From: Bacteroidota bacterium
GTDB lineage: Bacteria; Bacteroidota; Ignavibacteria; Kryptoniales; JAKASW01
Reading direction: 5' to 3'
Assembly: GCA_021825585.1 (NCBI GenBank)
Contig: JAKAGT010000019.1
Location: 1 to 64,000, forward strand
Length of the DNA: 64,000 nucleotides
Part shown: piece by piece, positions 44,681 to 53,837 of the stretch
Position numbering within the stretch: position 1 is the stretch's first letter
Layout of the letters: every line of letters starts with the position of its first letter
The notes under the pieces: generated by a model
Told to the model about the DNA's origin: nothing
What the model saw: the letters and a program-made list of their open reading frames with translations, nothing else
The model's database searches: none
Position numbers and translations under genes: made by a program

Positions 44681-44806
44681 GACAAGACTCAAAGGTCAAA
44701 AAGAGAAGACTAATACTCTACCGAGCTAATCCTGTAATTGCATTTTAACCATCGACCTTTGACTCATCGATGCAGAGCGGCTTTAATTCCAAAAACAGGG
44801 CATATT

Positions 44807-46192
44807 ATGTGGTACAATTCAATTCTTGAAATTATCGGCAACACTCCTATGCTGCGGTTGACCCGTATCGCTCCCGGCATCAAGCCTATTCTCCTGGCGA
44901 AACTCGAGTACCTTAATCCCGGCGGCTCAGTCAAAGACAGAATCGGCATTACCATGATAGAGGATGCTGAGCGCCGGGGGATATTGAAACCGGGCGGAAC
45001 GATCATAGAAGGTACGTCAGGGAATACCGGAATGGGACTCGTACTTGTGGCCGCAATGAAGGGATACAGGTGCATTTTTACGATGCCGGACAAAATGAGC
45101 CAGGAGAAGATCGATTTGCTCCGCGCGTTTGGAGCCGAAGTAATCGTGACTCCGACAGCGGTCGAGCCGGAAGACCCGCGAAGCTACCACTCCGTGGCGG
45201 TGAGACTCAGCAAAGAAATACCCAACTCCTTCTTCCCCAACCAATATGACAATCCGAGCAACCCTCAAGCTCACTACGACACCACCGGCCCTGAAATCTG
45301 GGAACAAACCGAAGGCAAGATAACCCACCTCGTCTGCGGTATCGGAACCGGCGGGACAATCGTCGGAGCGGCTAAATACCTGAAGGAGAAGAATCCCTAT
45401 ATAAGAATAGTCGGCGTGGACCCGGAAGGAAGCATATACGCGGAGTATTTCGCGACCGGGAGAATACCGGATAGTCATCCTTACAAGGTTGAGGGAATCG
45501 GGCAGGACTCAATGCCGAAGATAATGGACTTCAGCGACATCGACCAGGTGATCACCGTATCCGACAAGGATTCGTTCCTTGCTGCAAGACAGCTCGTGAA
45601 GAACGAGGGCATATTTGCCGGTGGATCAGCCGGCTCGGCAATTCACGCCGCTCTTAAGATTGCCGGCACTCTAAGGGAAAAAGATGTGGTCGTCGTCATC
45701 ATTCCAGATCATGGTTCTCGGTATCTATCAAAGCTATTCAACGATAACTGGATGAAGGATAACCGTTACCTCGAACCGCGGTTGAAGCTGACAGCAGGAA
45801 ACGTTTCCGAAGGCAAGCGCGCCAAACACGCGCTCGTAACGGTCAGCACAGAGGCAACCCTCATGCAGGCCATTGATCTCATGCAGGAGAACGATATCTC
45901 CCAGCTTCCGGTAATGGAAAATGGGAAGATCATCGGCAGCCTCACGGAGAACAAGGTCCTCTCGACTCTGGTGTCGAATCCGGAGCTGAGAGAGCAGAGA
46001 GTGATGGAGTTCATCGACAAACCTTTTCCAGTAGTAAGCGAGAGAGCATCGATTGAGAACCTTTACAAGACACTCGACAAAGAAACTTCTGCCATAATCG
46101 TCGAGCGAAAGGACGGATCGATGGACATCATCACAAAATCAGATTTGATCTACGTGATAACTGAACGCTCAGCCGAAAACCCGGAGAAATAA
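44807..46192 (+). CDS. cbs: Cystathionine beta-synthase
   Basis: A 461-residue PLP enzyme. The catalytic domain has IGNTPMLRL, LNPGGSVKDRIG with the PLP Lys, GTSGNTGMGLVLVAAMKGY and GIGTGGTIVGAAKYL. Two CBS domains (from about residue 335) end the protein, the arrangement of true cystathionine beta-synthases rather than CysK. ATG 44807 (MWYNSILEIIGN) is the family start. Its stop overlaps the next gene's ATG as TAATG. It begins reverse transsulfuration from homocysteine. Confidence 0.93.
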   Translation: MWYNSILEIIGNTPMLRLTRIAPGIKPILLAKLEYLNPGGSVKDRIGITMIEDAERRGILKPGGTIIEGTSGNTGMGLVLVAAMKGYRCIFTMPDKMSQEKIDLLRAFGAEVIVTPTAVEPEDPRSYHSVAVRLSKEIPNSFFPNQYDNPSNPQAHYDTTGPEIWEQTEGKITHLVCGIGTGGTIVGAAKYLKEKNPYIRIVGVDPEGSIYAEYFATGRIPDSHPYKVEGIGQDSMPKIMDFSDIDQVITVSDKDSFLAARQLVKNEGIFAGGSAGSAIHAALKIAGTLREKDVVVVIIPDHGSRYLSKLFNDNWMKDNRYLEPRLKLTAGNVSEGKRAKHALVTVSTEATLMQAIDLMQENDISQLPVMENGKIIGSLTENKVLSTLVSNPELREQRVMEFIDKPFPVVSERASIENLYKTLDKETSAIIVERKDGSMDIITKSDLIYVITERSAENPEK

Positions 46193-47337
46193 TGAAATTT
46201 GGAACGCTTGCAATTCATGCCGGACAGGAACCCGACACCGCAACCGGCGCCGTCATGACGCCAATCTACCAGACTTCCACCTTCGCCCAATCGGAACCGG
46301 GAGTCCACAAGGGTTACGATTATTCGAGAGCAGGAAACCCGACACGCACGGCGTTGGAGATGAATCTCGCTGCGCTCGAAGGTGCAAAGCACTGCGCCGC
46401 ATTTTCTTCCGGCATGGGGGCCATTGATGCGGTCGTAAAGCTCCTCAAAGCCGGCGACCATGTTGTCGCAGGCAACGACCTGTACGGCGGCACTTACCGG
46501 ATATTCGTCAAGGTGTTCGAGCAATTCGGTCTGAGTTTCGATTTCATAGATATGAGCGAACTCGCAAATGTCAAGGCAGCACTCACGCCGAACACGAGAC
46601 TCATTTGGATAGAGACCCCGACGAATCCGCTCCTCAGGATAGTGGACATAGAAGGCATCTCCCGGCTTGCGAAACAGTCCGGTGCTTTGTCGGTTGTCGA
46701 CAACACATTTGCGACTCCGTACTTGCAGAAACCGCTCTCGCTGGGCGCCGATATAGTGGTACACAGTGCGACCAAGTACATCGGAGGGCATTCCGACGTG
46801 ATTCTTGGAGCAGCCATAACCAACGACGACGAACTGGCGGAGAAGCTTCACTTCATCCAGAAGTCGAGCGGCGCTACACCCGGCCCCTTCGACTGTTTCC
46901 TCGCTCTCCGCGGTACGAAGACGCTGCACCTCAGGATGCAGCGCCACTGTGAGAACGCGAGCCGCGTGGCCGAGTTTCTCTCTTTGCATCCGAATGTGAA
47001 ACACGTGAATTATCCCGGATTCAAGACGCATCCCAACCACGATATCGCGGCGAGACAGATGAGCGATTTCGGGGGGATGCTCTCTTTCACACTCAAAAAT
47101 GACGACATCCGGGCAGCCAGGCGCCTGACCACCCTCACGAGAGTCTTCACCCTGGCAGAGAGTCTTGGAGGGGTCGAGTCCCTGATTGAACAGCCGGCCA
47201 CCATGACTCACGCTTCCCTGCCGCGCGACGTCAGACTCAAATCGGGCCTGGAAGACTCCCTGATAAGACTGTCGGTTGGCGTGGAAGATGTCGACGACCT
47301 GACTGAAGATTTGAACCAGGCTTTGCGGCAGGTCTGA
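46192..47337 (+). CDS. Cystathionine gamma-synthase/gamma-lyase
   Basis: A 381-residue Cys/Met-metabolism PLP enzyme. TLAIHAGQEPDTATGAVMTP, SRAGNPTRTALEMNLAALEG, and the PLP-Lys motif VVHSATKYIGGHSDVI are present. Beside cystathionine beta-synthase the lyase direction (cystathionine to cysteine) is more likely than synthase. The genes are translationally coupled. Confidence 0.93.
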   Translation: MKFGTLAIHAGQEPDTATGAVMTPIYQTSTFAQSEPGVHKGYDYSRAGNPTRTALEMNLAALEGAKHCAAFSSGMGAIDAVVKLLKAGDHVVAGNDLYGGTYRIFVKVFEQFGLSFDFIDMSELANVKAALTPNTRLIWIETPTNPLLRIVDIEGISRLAKQSGALSVVDNTFATPYLQKPLSLGADIVVHSATKYIGGHSDVILGAAITNDDELAEKLHFIQKSSGATPGPFDCFLALRGTKTLHLRMQRHCENASRVAEFLSLHPNVKHVNYPGFKTHPNHDIAARQMSDFGGMLSFTLKNDDIRAARRLTTLTRVFTLAESLGGVESLIEQPATMTHASLPRDVRLKSGLEDSLIRLSVGVEDVDDLTEDLNQALRQV

Positions 47338-47447
47338 TTTCACCGCCGACAACGAAATGAAAATATTTTAAGGACTCTTAAGGGAACCATTACGACACTT
47401 ATCCTGTCTTAAATTGTATCATGTACCGAGTAAGAGCTTAAACTGGA

Positions 47448-47783
47448 ATGTTGACGGGAAGAAAAAAAGCGGTCGCAAAGGCCCTCCTGCTTGTTTACCT
47501 CGTAATTATTTCCACATTTGAACTTGCCCATAGAGATTTTGTTCCTCTCGGCGGAACCCTGAGGATCAGCGATGGCAACTACGTAACACATAACCTGGAC
47601 ACTGAAGACGGCCATTTCGTCTGTCCGGCACATTATTTCGCTCAATCTACCCATGGCCCGACAGCGGTCTCAAAACTCTATATCCCTTCCGCCAACGTAA
47701 CGTTCATTCGCATCGAGAGGAACACCGAGCCTCCATTTATCTCTCTGCAGAATTTTTCTGCGCGCGCACCCCCTCAAGCATAG
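47448..47783 (+). CDS. Small secreted protein next to TonB receptor
   Basis: A 111-residue protein with an N-terminal hydrophobic segment (KALLLVYLVIISTFELAHRD) that may be a signal peptide or anchor. The mature part has HFVCPAHYFAQ and ends ARAPPQA. The Cys/His motif and the RAPP end resemble DUF2946-like small proteins found beside TonB-dependent metal receptors, but I cannot confirm membership. It lies 60 bp upstream of the receptor on the same strand. Confidence 0.55.
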   Translation: MLTGRKKAVAKALLLVYLVIISTFELAHRDFVPLGGTLRISDGNYVTHNLDTEDGHFVCPAHYFAQSTHGPTAVSKLYIPSANVTFIRIERNTEPPFISLQNFSARAPPQA

Positions 47784-47842
47784 CTCCATATCGTAGTTTC
47801 TCAATTTCACTCTAAAACCACGTTTTAACAGGAGAAGTGTTT

Positions 47843-50098
47843 ATGCTTAAGGCCGTTGTGCTGTCTATAATTGTATCTTTGTCTGTTCAGGGAATCATTT
47901 TTGCACAGGCGACACCCGCCCTCTACAACAGGGCAACCGTTAGAGGAAAGATTATTGAAAAGACGGATAAACAGCCGATCGCGTATGCTGAGGTGGCTGT
48001 CGTGAGAGGTGACAAAGTCGTCACGGGCACTATAGGAAACGAGTTCGGACAATATGAGATAAAAAACCTCATCCCGGGGCGTTACAAAGTCGTTGCATAT
48101 GTCGTCGGCTTCAGGAAGGAAGAGACGGACACAGAGCTCGTCGCGGGAAATAACGAGATGAATTTCACGCTGGAGCCGACCGACATACAAATGGAGGGGG
48201 TTACCGTAACAGCAAACGCCCATAAGAGTCATTCGACCAGCCAGGATTTGCAGCTCATTCTAACGGCCCCTGTCTTCCATACGAGCACATATCATGGATC
48301 ACCGATGAGCACACCGTCTGCCATCATTCAGCAGAGCGTGCCGGGGGCGGTTCAGGCCCCGACAGGCGAGGTCCATATCCAGGGACAGCACTCGGAATAT
48401 TCATACTACGTGGACGGTATTCCGATACCTGAGACAATGAGTGAAGGAATGACGGAGCTCTTTGACCCGCGCGTTGTGGACCGCATCTCCTTTCTGGTCG
48501 GCGACCTGCCTGCAGAATATTCGGACGCGCTTTCAATAATCGACGTCAGAACTAAAATACCTGCCACCAGATTCAGCGCACACGCTTCGGGATACGTCGG
48601 AAGCTTCAACTCATCCGGTCAGTCACTTTCGCTGGCCGCGCATACCGGCAATTTCTCTTATTTCTTCGCAGGTTCACGGAAAATAACCGACCGGAGAATA
48701 GACACGCCGACTCCCGACATATACCACGATCATGGACAGGACCTCTTCGGATTCGGCAAGGTCCAGTATATTTTCTCGCCGAACGACATACTCTCTCTCG
48801 ACCTCGATCAAAGCGGCTCCAGGTTCCAGGTCCCATACGACTCCACAGGCGGAATAACAAAGAACGACATAGAGACATTTGCGGATGGATTTCAGAATCT
48901 GATATACCGGCACGCGTTCGGGAGCGAAGGCGGCAGCGGCCAGTTTGTCCTTGGACTCAGTCACAGACAAGGAACCGGCACTTATGTGCCGGGAACGAAT
49001 GATGTCCCGTCCTTTTTCTTTGCGGGCGACTCCATAGCCTATAACATAAGGGAGAACAGGCTATTCAACGTCTATGGTGCACAATCAAGCATTGCCCTCC
49101 CTGAAAGCAACGAGCTTTCCCTCAAGGCTGGAGCATCTTACTACTACACGAAAGGAAACGAGAACTTCAGCTCTTTCAATAAGAATACACTCGGCCCGCA
49201 GTCAATCCAGACACTCCAGGGGTACGACCTCGGCGCGTACGTGCAAGGGACCTACCAGCCTGTCCCTATTCTGGAATTGGACGCCGGAGTCAGATTTGAT
49301 CAGCACTATGCACAGGGAATCGGAACTGAATCGCAAGTATCGCCCAAAGTCAAAATAATGTATATACCGAGTCTCTCAACGCGAGTGTATGGCTACTATG
49401 GGCGTCTCTTTGTCCCTGTACTCATCGAGCAGCTTAGGGAAATAACAGGTGCATCCGGAACCGTATCACAAATCACCCTCCCCGTACGAGGAGATTACTT
49501 CGAAGTTGGCGTTTCGCACTACTTCACAAGGTCGATATCGGCCAAACTCGAAGGGTACTACACTCAGGAAAATCCCGGCATGGATAACAATACTATACCG
49601 GGCACAAATATCCAGACCGCCGTCAACATTCAGCAGATTTTTGTGAGGGGTGTTGAACTTGGACTGAATTACAACCCTGTTGGGCCGTTTAGCGGTTACT
49701 TCAACCTGGCCGTGAGCCATGCTCAGGGCGTCGGCGCAACTACCGGGGGCTTCCTGCCGACCCTGCCGCCCACCACGGCTTTCGACCTGGACCATGATCA
49801 GCGAATCACCTATTCCATCGGATTGAACTACGACCGGTCCGGATATTTCGCGAACCTGATTGGGAGTTACGGAAGCGGTCTTACGAACGGACAGGTGAAC
49901 GGTCACGTGGCTCCGCACCTCATCTTCGACGGTTCCGTCGGCAAGACTTTCTACGTGGGCAGCTTCAGCCTCAGGCCGGAGTTATACGTTGCAAACATAC
50001 TGAACCATCAATACCTGTTGAACGGCGCATTCTTCAACGGCGCGAACTTCGGAAGCCCAAGGAGTATATTGTTCAAAGTATCGTTTGGCGTCGATTAA
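47843..50098 (+). CDS. TonB-dependent outer-membrane receptor
   Basis: A 751-residue receptor. A signal peptide (MLKAVVLSIIVSLSVQGIIF, then AQ) is followed by a carboxypeptidase-regulatory-like domain (about 28-110, VRGKIIEKTDKQPIAYAEVA), a plug with GEVHIQGQHSEYSYYVDGIP, and a beta barrel to the C-terminus (PRSILFKVSFGVD). GGAG 8 nt before ATG 47843 decides the start over a GTG at 47837. It imports a bulky or scarce nutrient, possibly a metal complex given the Cys/His protein before it; the substrate is unknown. Confidence 0.9.
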   Translation: MLKAVVLSIIVSLSVQGIIFAQATPALYNRATVRGKIIEKTDKQPIAYAEVAVVRGDKVVTGTIGNEFGQYEIKNLIPGRYKVVAYVVGFRKEETDTELVAGNNEMNFTLEPTDIQMEGVTVTANAHKSHSTSQDLQLILTAPVFHTSTYHGSPMSTPSAIIQQSVPGAVQAPTGEVHIQGQHSEYSYYVDGIPIPETMSEGMTELFDPRVVDRISFLVGDLPAEYSDALSIIDVRTKIPATRFSAHASGYVGSFNSSGQSLSLAAHTGNFSYFFAGSRKITDRRIDTPTPDIYHDHGQDLFGFGKVQYIFSPNDILSLDLDQSGSRFQVPYDSTGGITKNDIETFADGFQNLIYRHAFGSEGGSGQFVLGLSHRQGTGTYVPGTNDVPSFFFAGDSIAYNIRENRLFNVYGAQSSIALPESNELSLKAGASYYYTKGNENFSSFNKNTLGPQSIQTLQGYDLGAYVQGTYQPVPILELDAGVRFDQHYAQGIGTESQVSPKVKIMYIPSLSTRVYGYYGRLFVPVLIEQLREITGASGTVSQITLPVRGDYFEVGVSHYFTRSISAKLEGYYTQENPGMDNNTIPGTNIQTAVNIQQIFVRGVELGLNYNPVGPFSGYFNLAVSHAQGVGATTGGFLPTLPPTTAFDLDHDQRITYSIGLNYDRSGYFANLIGSYGSGLTNGQVNGHVAPHLIFDGSVGKTFYVGSFSLRPELYVANILNHQYLLNGAFFNGANFGSPRSILFKVSFGVD

Positions 50099-50132
50099 GC
50101 CGCTGGAACAAAACATGCAGGTTCTCATCTTT

Positions 50133-50158
50133 CCCGTGTGGCGCCCCGGCCACACGGG
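50133..50158. terminator. Hairpin between convergent genes
   Basis: CCCGTGTGGC and GCCACACGGG form a 10-bp stem with a 6-nt loop, 35 bp after the receptor gene and facing the ybaK end. No T run follows in either direction. A bidirectional terminator is likely but not certain. Confidence 0.55.
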
Positions 50159-50214
50159 ACTTGCACCCGGAATCGCGCACGCTGATTGCATGTTGTCTGG
50201 CGTGGCGATTAGTC

Positions 50215-50691
50215 TCAGCGGGCCTTACAGACGTCAACCCACCTCTCATTCGATGAGTACTCTTCAAGCTCATCGCATGTAAGCCGAATCGCGGAATTAC
50301 TGCTCCCGCATGCGGGGAAAACCGTCTCGAACCGCTTCAGAGACACGTCCAGGAAAACATGAGTCCCTTCCTTCAGTCCGAACGGACACACGCCCCCTAT
50401 CGCGTGCCCCGTCAATTCGATCACCCGTTCGGGAAGAAGCATTGTCGGCTTGAATCGGAATTCCGCCTTGAACTTAGGGTTGTCTATTTTCACGTCTCCC
50501 GCGGTCACCAGCAACATTGCCGAGTCTCCATATTCAAGGGAGATTGTCTTGGCGATTCGAGCAGGCTCAACGTTCAAAGCATGTGCAGCCAGCGCCACCG
50601 TAGCGCTGGACGTTTCAAATTCCAGGATATCTGAATCCCGGCTCCATTTTCTCAGGTGCTCACGAACTCTGTCTATTCCCATGTGACGCAT
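50215..50691 (-). CDS. YbaK/ProX-type aminoacyl-tRNA deacylase
   Basis: A 158-residue editing protein. ALNVEPARIAKTISLEYGDS and KFKAEFRFKP lie in the core and GHAIGGVCPFGLKEGTHVFL is the substrate loop. Members clear mischarged Cys-tRNA(Pro) or Ala-tRNA(Pro). The ATG at 50682 is an alternative start. It is monocistronic. Confidence 0.9.
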   Translation of the reverse strand: MRHMGIDRVREHLRKWSRDSDILEFETSSATVALAAHALNVEPARIAKTISLEYGDSAMLLVTAGDVKIDNPKFKAEFRFKPTMLLPERVIELTGHAIGGVCPFGLKEGTHVFLDVSLKRFETVFPACGSSNSAIRLTCDELEEYSSNERWVDVCKAR

Positions 50692-50821
50692 ATTCCTTCA
50701 ATCGTAACCTGCCGAGTTCTTTGATTCCCGTGTAAACCGCTCGTCGGCACGAGCCATCTTTGTGTTCTCCGCGGGCCTCCGCCGATCGCTCACCTCGCAC
50801 ATTACTTTGAGAAGCGCTTCT

Positions 50822-51256
50822 TTAGTCCTTGGAATATACAAGCTCGGTGATAAGAATCTTCATGTTTTCGCAGTGGGTCACCCTCTTATAGACTATGCAT
50901 GTCCGGCAGTCCGCAGCAGAACAATCCGACCGTGTGCCGGCCAAGAGCCAGCAGGGCATAGAATCTTCAGTATACGCGGGACATTTCAGCCGATCGTCGA
51001 TGTGACATTTCCGCAGCTCCCAACATGGGATCATGGAGACCATTCTCTTGATCGCCTCCAGCGTCATTCCCCTATTGGTTATCATGTCGCGCACACACGA
51101 CAGCCAGAACAGGTCGTCCTCCGAAAAAAGCCTGTGCCTTCCGAAAGTACGTACGGGGAGTACCACTCCAGCGGCTTCATACTTTCGCACAGTAGATACC
51201 GCGACACCAAGCTTCTTCGCGATATCTCCAATCTTCATCAATTTCCCGGTCGTCAT
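50822..51256 (-). CDS. MerR-family regulator with Cys-rich C-terminus
   Basis: A 144-residue regulator. Residues 7-75 are a MerR winged helix (KIGDIAKKLGVAVSTVRKYE, then RLFSEDDLFWLSCVRDM). The C-terminal part has CWELRKCHIDD, CPAYTEDSMPCWLLAGT and CSAADCRTCIVYKR: about eight Cys in the order C-W...C...CPAY...CW...C..C..C.VY, a Cys-rich module I have seen in other bacterial signalling proteins. It probably binds metal or iron-sulfur and senses redox state. GGAG lies upstream of ATG 51256. It follows the CoA-transferase gene and is the last of the redox run. Confidence 0.85.
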   Translation of the reverse strand: MTTGKLMKIGDIAKKLGVAVSTVRKYEAAGVVLPVRTFGRHRLFSEDDLFWLSCVRDMITNRGMTLEAIKRMVSMIPCWELRKCHIDDRLKCPAYTEDSMPCWLLAGTRSDCSAADCRTCIVYKRVTHCENMKILITELVYSKD

Positions 51257-51373
51257 ATTCTTCTCCTTTCGCGAAGACCTACACCAATGAGGACAGCTTC
51301 GCGCCAAAAAAACTGCAGTCGTATGACCCTGGCATATTTTGTCGTTGTCAAACGCACCGCCATACTCCATTCT

Positions 51374-52687
51374 CTAAATCCAGTTTCTCTCCTTCGCTAG
51401 CCTGGTCAGTTCGTCTCTGAAATTCGGGTGGGCAATTCCAATGAGCGACCTCACCCTCTCGCTGATCCTTTTTCCGTGCAGATTAGTGACTCCAAATTCG
51501 GTGGCCACATAATGCACGTCTCCTCTCGACGTCGTCACACCCGCACCCTCGGCCAAGTGAATGGTTATTCTCGAGACGGTACCGCCTCTTGCCGTGGATG
51601 GCAGGGCAACTATAGGCTTTCCACCTTCAGATCTGGCCGCGCCGCGGATGAAGTCAACCTGTCCTCCGAAGCCGCTGTAAAATTTATAGCCGATTGAATC
51701 CGCACACACCTGTCCGGTAAGATCGATCTGCAGCGCGGAGTTAATCGCCACCATCTTTTTATTCTGGCTGATTATGAACGGGTCGTTGACATAATGCGAC
51801 GGGTGAAATTCGGCAATCGGATTGTTGTGTATGAAATCGAATAGTGCCCTGCTCCCGAGCACGAAGCTGGCGACCATTTTACCCGGATGGAGCGACTTCT
51901 TTTCGTTCGTTATAACTCCGCTTTCCACCAGCTTGATAACCCCGTCGGAAAACATCTCGGAATGAATTCCCAGGTCTTTCTTTCCGCCGAGCGACATAAG
52001 TACCGAGTCAGGAATCTTTCCGATGCCGAGCTGCAATGTCGACCCATTTTCGATTAGCTCGGCGATATTCCTTCCTATTTTGCGGTACACTTCCAGGTCG
52101 TCCTCGGAAGTATCAGGTTCAACCTGGGGCAGTTCCATTATAGGAACATCCGTCTCGACAACCCTGTCAATCTTGCTGACATGGATGAAGCTGTCTCCTA
52201 GAGAGCGGGGCATGTTTGGATTGACCTGGGCGATCACGCTTCGTGCAACCTCAGTCGCAGCCTTCGTGGTTTCCACTCCGACTCCGAAGCTGCAGAAGCC
52301 GTGTTCATCCGGCGGCGAAACCTGTATGAGTGCGACATCGATTTCTATCTCTCCTGAATAGAAAAGACGCGGTATCTCCGAAAGGAAAACCGGGATGAAG
52401 TCGGCCCTTCCCTGGTTTACTGCTTCCCTTGTATTAGGTCCGATGAATAACGCAGTGTGATGAAAATGGCGAGCCATTTCCGGTTGAGCGTATTTAGCCT
52501 TGCCGAGAGACAAGATGTGAATGACTTCGCAGCCCTCCAGCTCATCCGCCCGTCCTACCATCGCGTCAACCAGGACTTCTGGAACGGCACAGCCGGGATG
52601 GATGTAAATCCGGTCACCGGACCCGATCAGCTTGACGGCATCACTTGCCGATGCGACTTTGCTTCTGTACGTGTCTATCCAGGACAT
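51374..52687 (-). CDS. Acetyl-CoA hydrolase/4-hydroxybutyrate CoA-transferase family
   Basis: A 437-residue CoA-transferase. GSGDRIYIHPGCAVPEVLVD begins the first domain, LQLGIGKIPDSVLMSL and GIHSEMFSDGVIKLVESG the second, with the Glu of SEMF as the likely catalytic residue. Family members transfer CoA between acetate and other acids or hydrolyse acetyl-CoA. Its ATG overlaps the ald stop codon by 1 bp, so it is coupled to alanine dehydrogenase and may serve fermentation. Confidence 0.88.
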   Translation of the reverse strand: MSWIDTYRSKVASASDAVKLIGSGDRIYIHPGCAVPEVLVDAMVGRADELEGCEVIHILSLGKAKYAQPEMARHFHHTALFIGPNTREAVNQGRADFIPVFLSEIPRLFYSGEIEIDVALIQVSPPDEHGFCSFGVGVETTKAATEVARSVIAQVNPNMPRSLGDSFIHVSKIDRVVETDVPIMELPQVEPDTSEDDLEVYRKIGRNIAELIENGSTLQLGIGKIPDSVLMSLGGKKDLGIHSEMFSDGVIKLVESGVITNEKKSLHPGKMVASFVLGSRALFDFIHNNPIAEFHPSHYVNDPFIISQNKKMVAINSALQIDLTGQVCADSIGYKFYSGFGGQVDFIRGAARSEGGKPIVALPSTARGGTVSRITIHLAEGAGVTTSRGDVHYVATEFGVTNLHGKRISERVRSLIGIAHPNFRDELTRLAKERNWI

Positions 52688-53805
52688 CAGCTGAGCAGTG
52701 TTTGTATTGGTGAGTACTCCTTGCCAAAAATTGCTTTCGCCATCTTATGAGTACTGAAACCGCCGAATGTGAAGAAACTCCTGGCAAGACCGGGATCTTC
52801 TTTGAGTGCCTGTACGATTCCTTTGTCTGCTATCCTGACCAAATAAGGAAGTATCGCATTAGTCAGCGCGTAAGTGGCCGTACGTGCAACGGTCGCAGTT
52901 ATGTTGGGAACGCAATAGTGGATCACGTCGTGGATACTGAACGACGGATCCTGAATAGTCGTAGGCCTGCTGGTTTCGACGCATCCCCCCTGGTCGATCG
53001 ACACATCCACGATTACCGCTCCGGGTTTCATGGACTTCACCATTTCCTCGGTGACCACGTGCGGTGTGCGCCCACCCCGCATGAATACGGCTCCGATGAG
53101 TACGTCAGCATACGCGACACTCTTGCGAATGCTGACCGGCGTAGCGAGGACCGTAGTCACGCGCTTCAGGAGCAGCCGATCGACGTTCCGCAGGCGCCTC
53201 AGGTCGGAGTCGAGAACTATCACCTGCGCACCCAAACCGGCAGCAGTCCTGGCCGCTTCTGTGCCTACGATGCCGGCTCCGATAACGACGACTGCCGCAG
53301 GCGCGACCCCGGCGATTCCGCCCAGGATTATTCCTCGCCCCCGGTCTCCGGTCTCGAGATAACGAGCCGCTATGAAGATGGACAGCTGACCCGCGATCTC
53401 GCTCATCGAATGTATTACAGGATGATCGCCATCCTCCGTCTCGATGAGCTCATAACCCGCGGTATTGACCTTTTTTTCGAGCAAAGCGTCGACAAGCTGA
53501 GGGCGTGCAACAGGAAGATTGAGAAAACTGAAGACCGTCTGCCCTGGTTCCATCATTGCGACTTCCTGGAGAGAATGCGGCTCGACAGCGCAGACGATCT
53601 CGCACCGCCTGTACACTTCTTCCTTGCTATAAACAACCGTGCCACCCGCGTTCAGGTAGACTTCATCTCCGAACCGGCTCGCTTTTCCGGCTCCCGACTC
53701 GACGTAGACCGACTGACCGAGTTGTACCAGCGTCGCCACCGCCGCAGGAGTAAGGGGCACGCGGTTCTCATGCTTCAGTTGCTCATTAGGAATGCCGATG
53801 TTCAT
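52687..53805 (-). CDS. ald: Alanine dehydrogenase
   Basis: A 372-residue NAD-dependent enzyme interconverting alanine and pyruvate plus ammonia. MNIGIPNEQLKHENRVPLTP starts the protein, VVVIGAGIVGTEAARTAAGL binds NAD, and DVSIDQGGCVETSRPTT and SIHDVIHYCVPNITATVART are family motifs. It follows the NfnB-like gene by 32 bp. Confidence 0.95.
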   Translation of the reverse strand: MNIGIPNEQLKHENRVPLTPAAVATLVQLGQSVYVESGAGKASRFGDEVYLNAGGTVVYSKEEVYRRCEIVCAVEPHSLQEVAMMEPGQTVFSFLNLPVARPQLVDALLEKKVNTAGYELIETEDGDHPVIHSMSEIAGQLSIFIAARYLETGDRGRGIILGGIAGVAPAAVVVIGAGIVGTEAARTAAGLGAQVIVLDSDLRRLRNVDRLLLKRVTTVLATPVSIRKSVAYADVLIGAVFMRGGRTPHVVTEEMVKSMKPGAVIVDVSIDQGGCVETSRPTTIQDPSFSIHDVIHYCVPNITATVARTATYALTNAILPYLVRIADKGIVQALKEDPGLARSFFTFGGFSTHKMAKAIFGKEYSPIQTLLS

Positions 53806-53837
53806 ATTCTGGCCTCAAAAATGGAAGATCAAAAGAC

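Noticed and set aside
46150-47352. 400-codon minus-strand frame opposite the gamma-lyase gene
   Set aside because: Antisense shadow of a well-identified PLP enzyme, with no family motif of its own.
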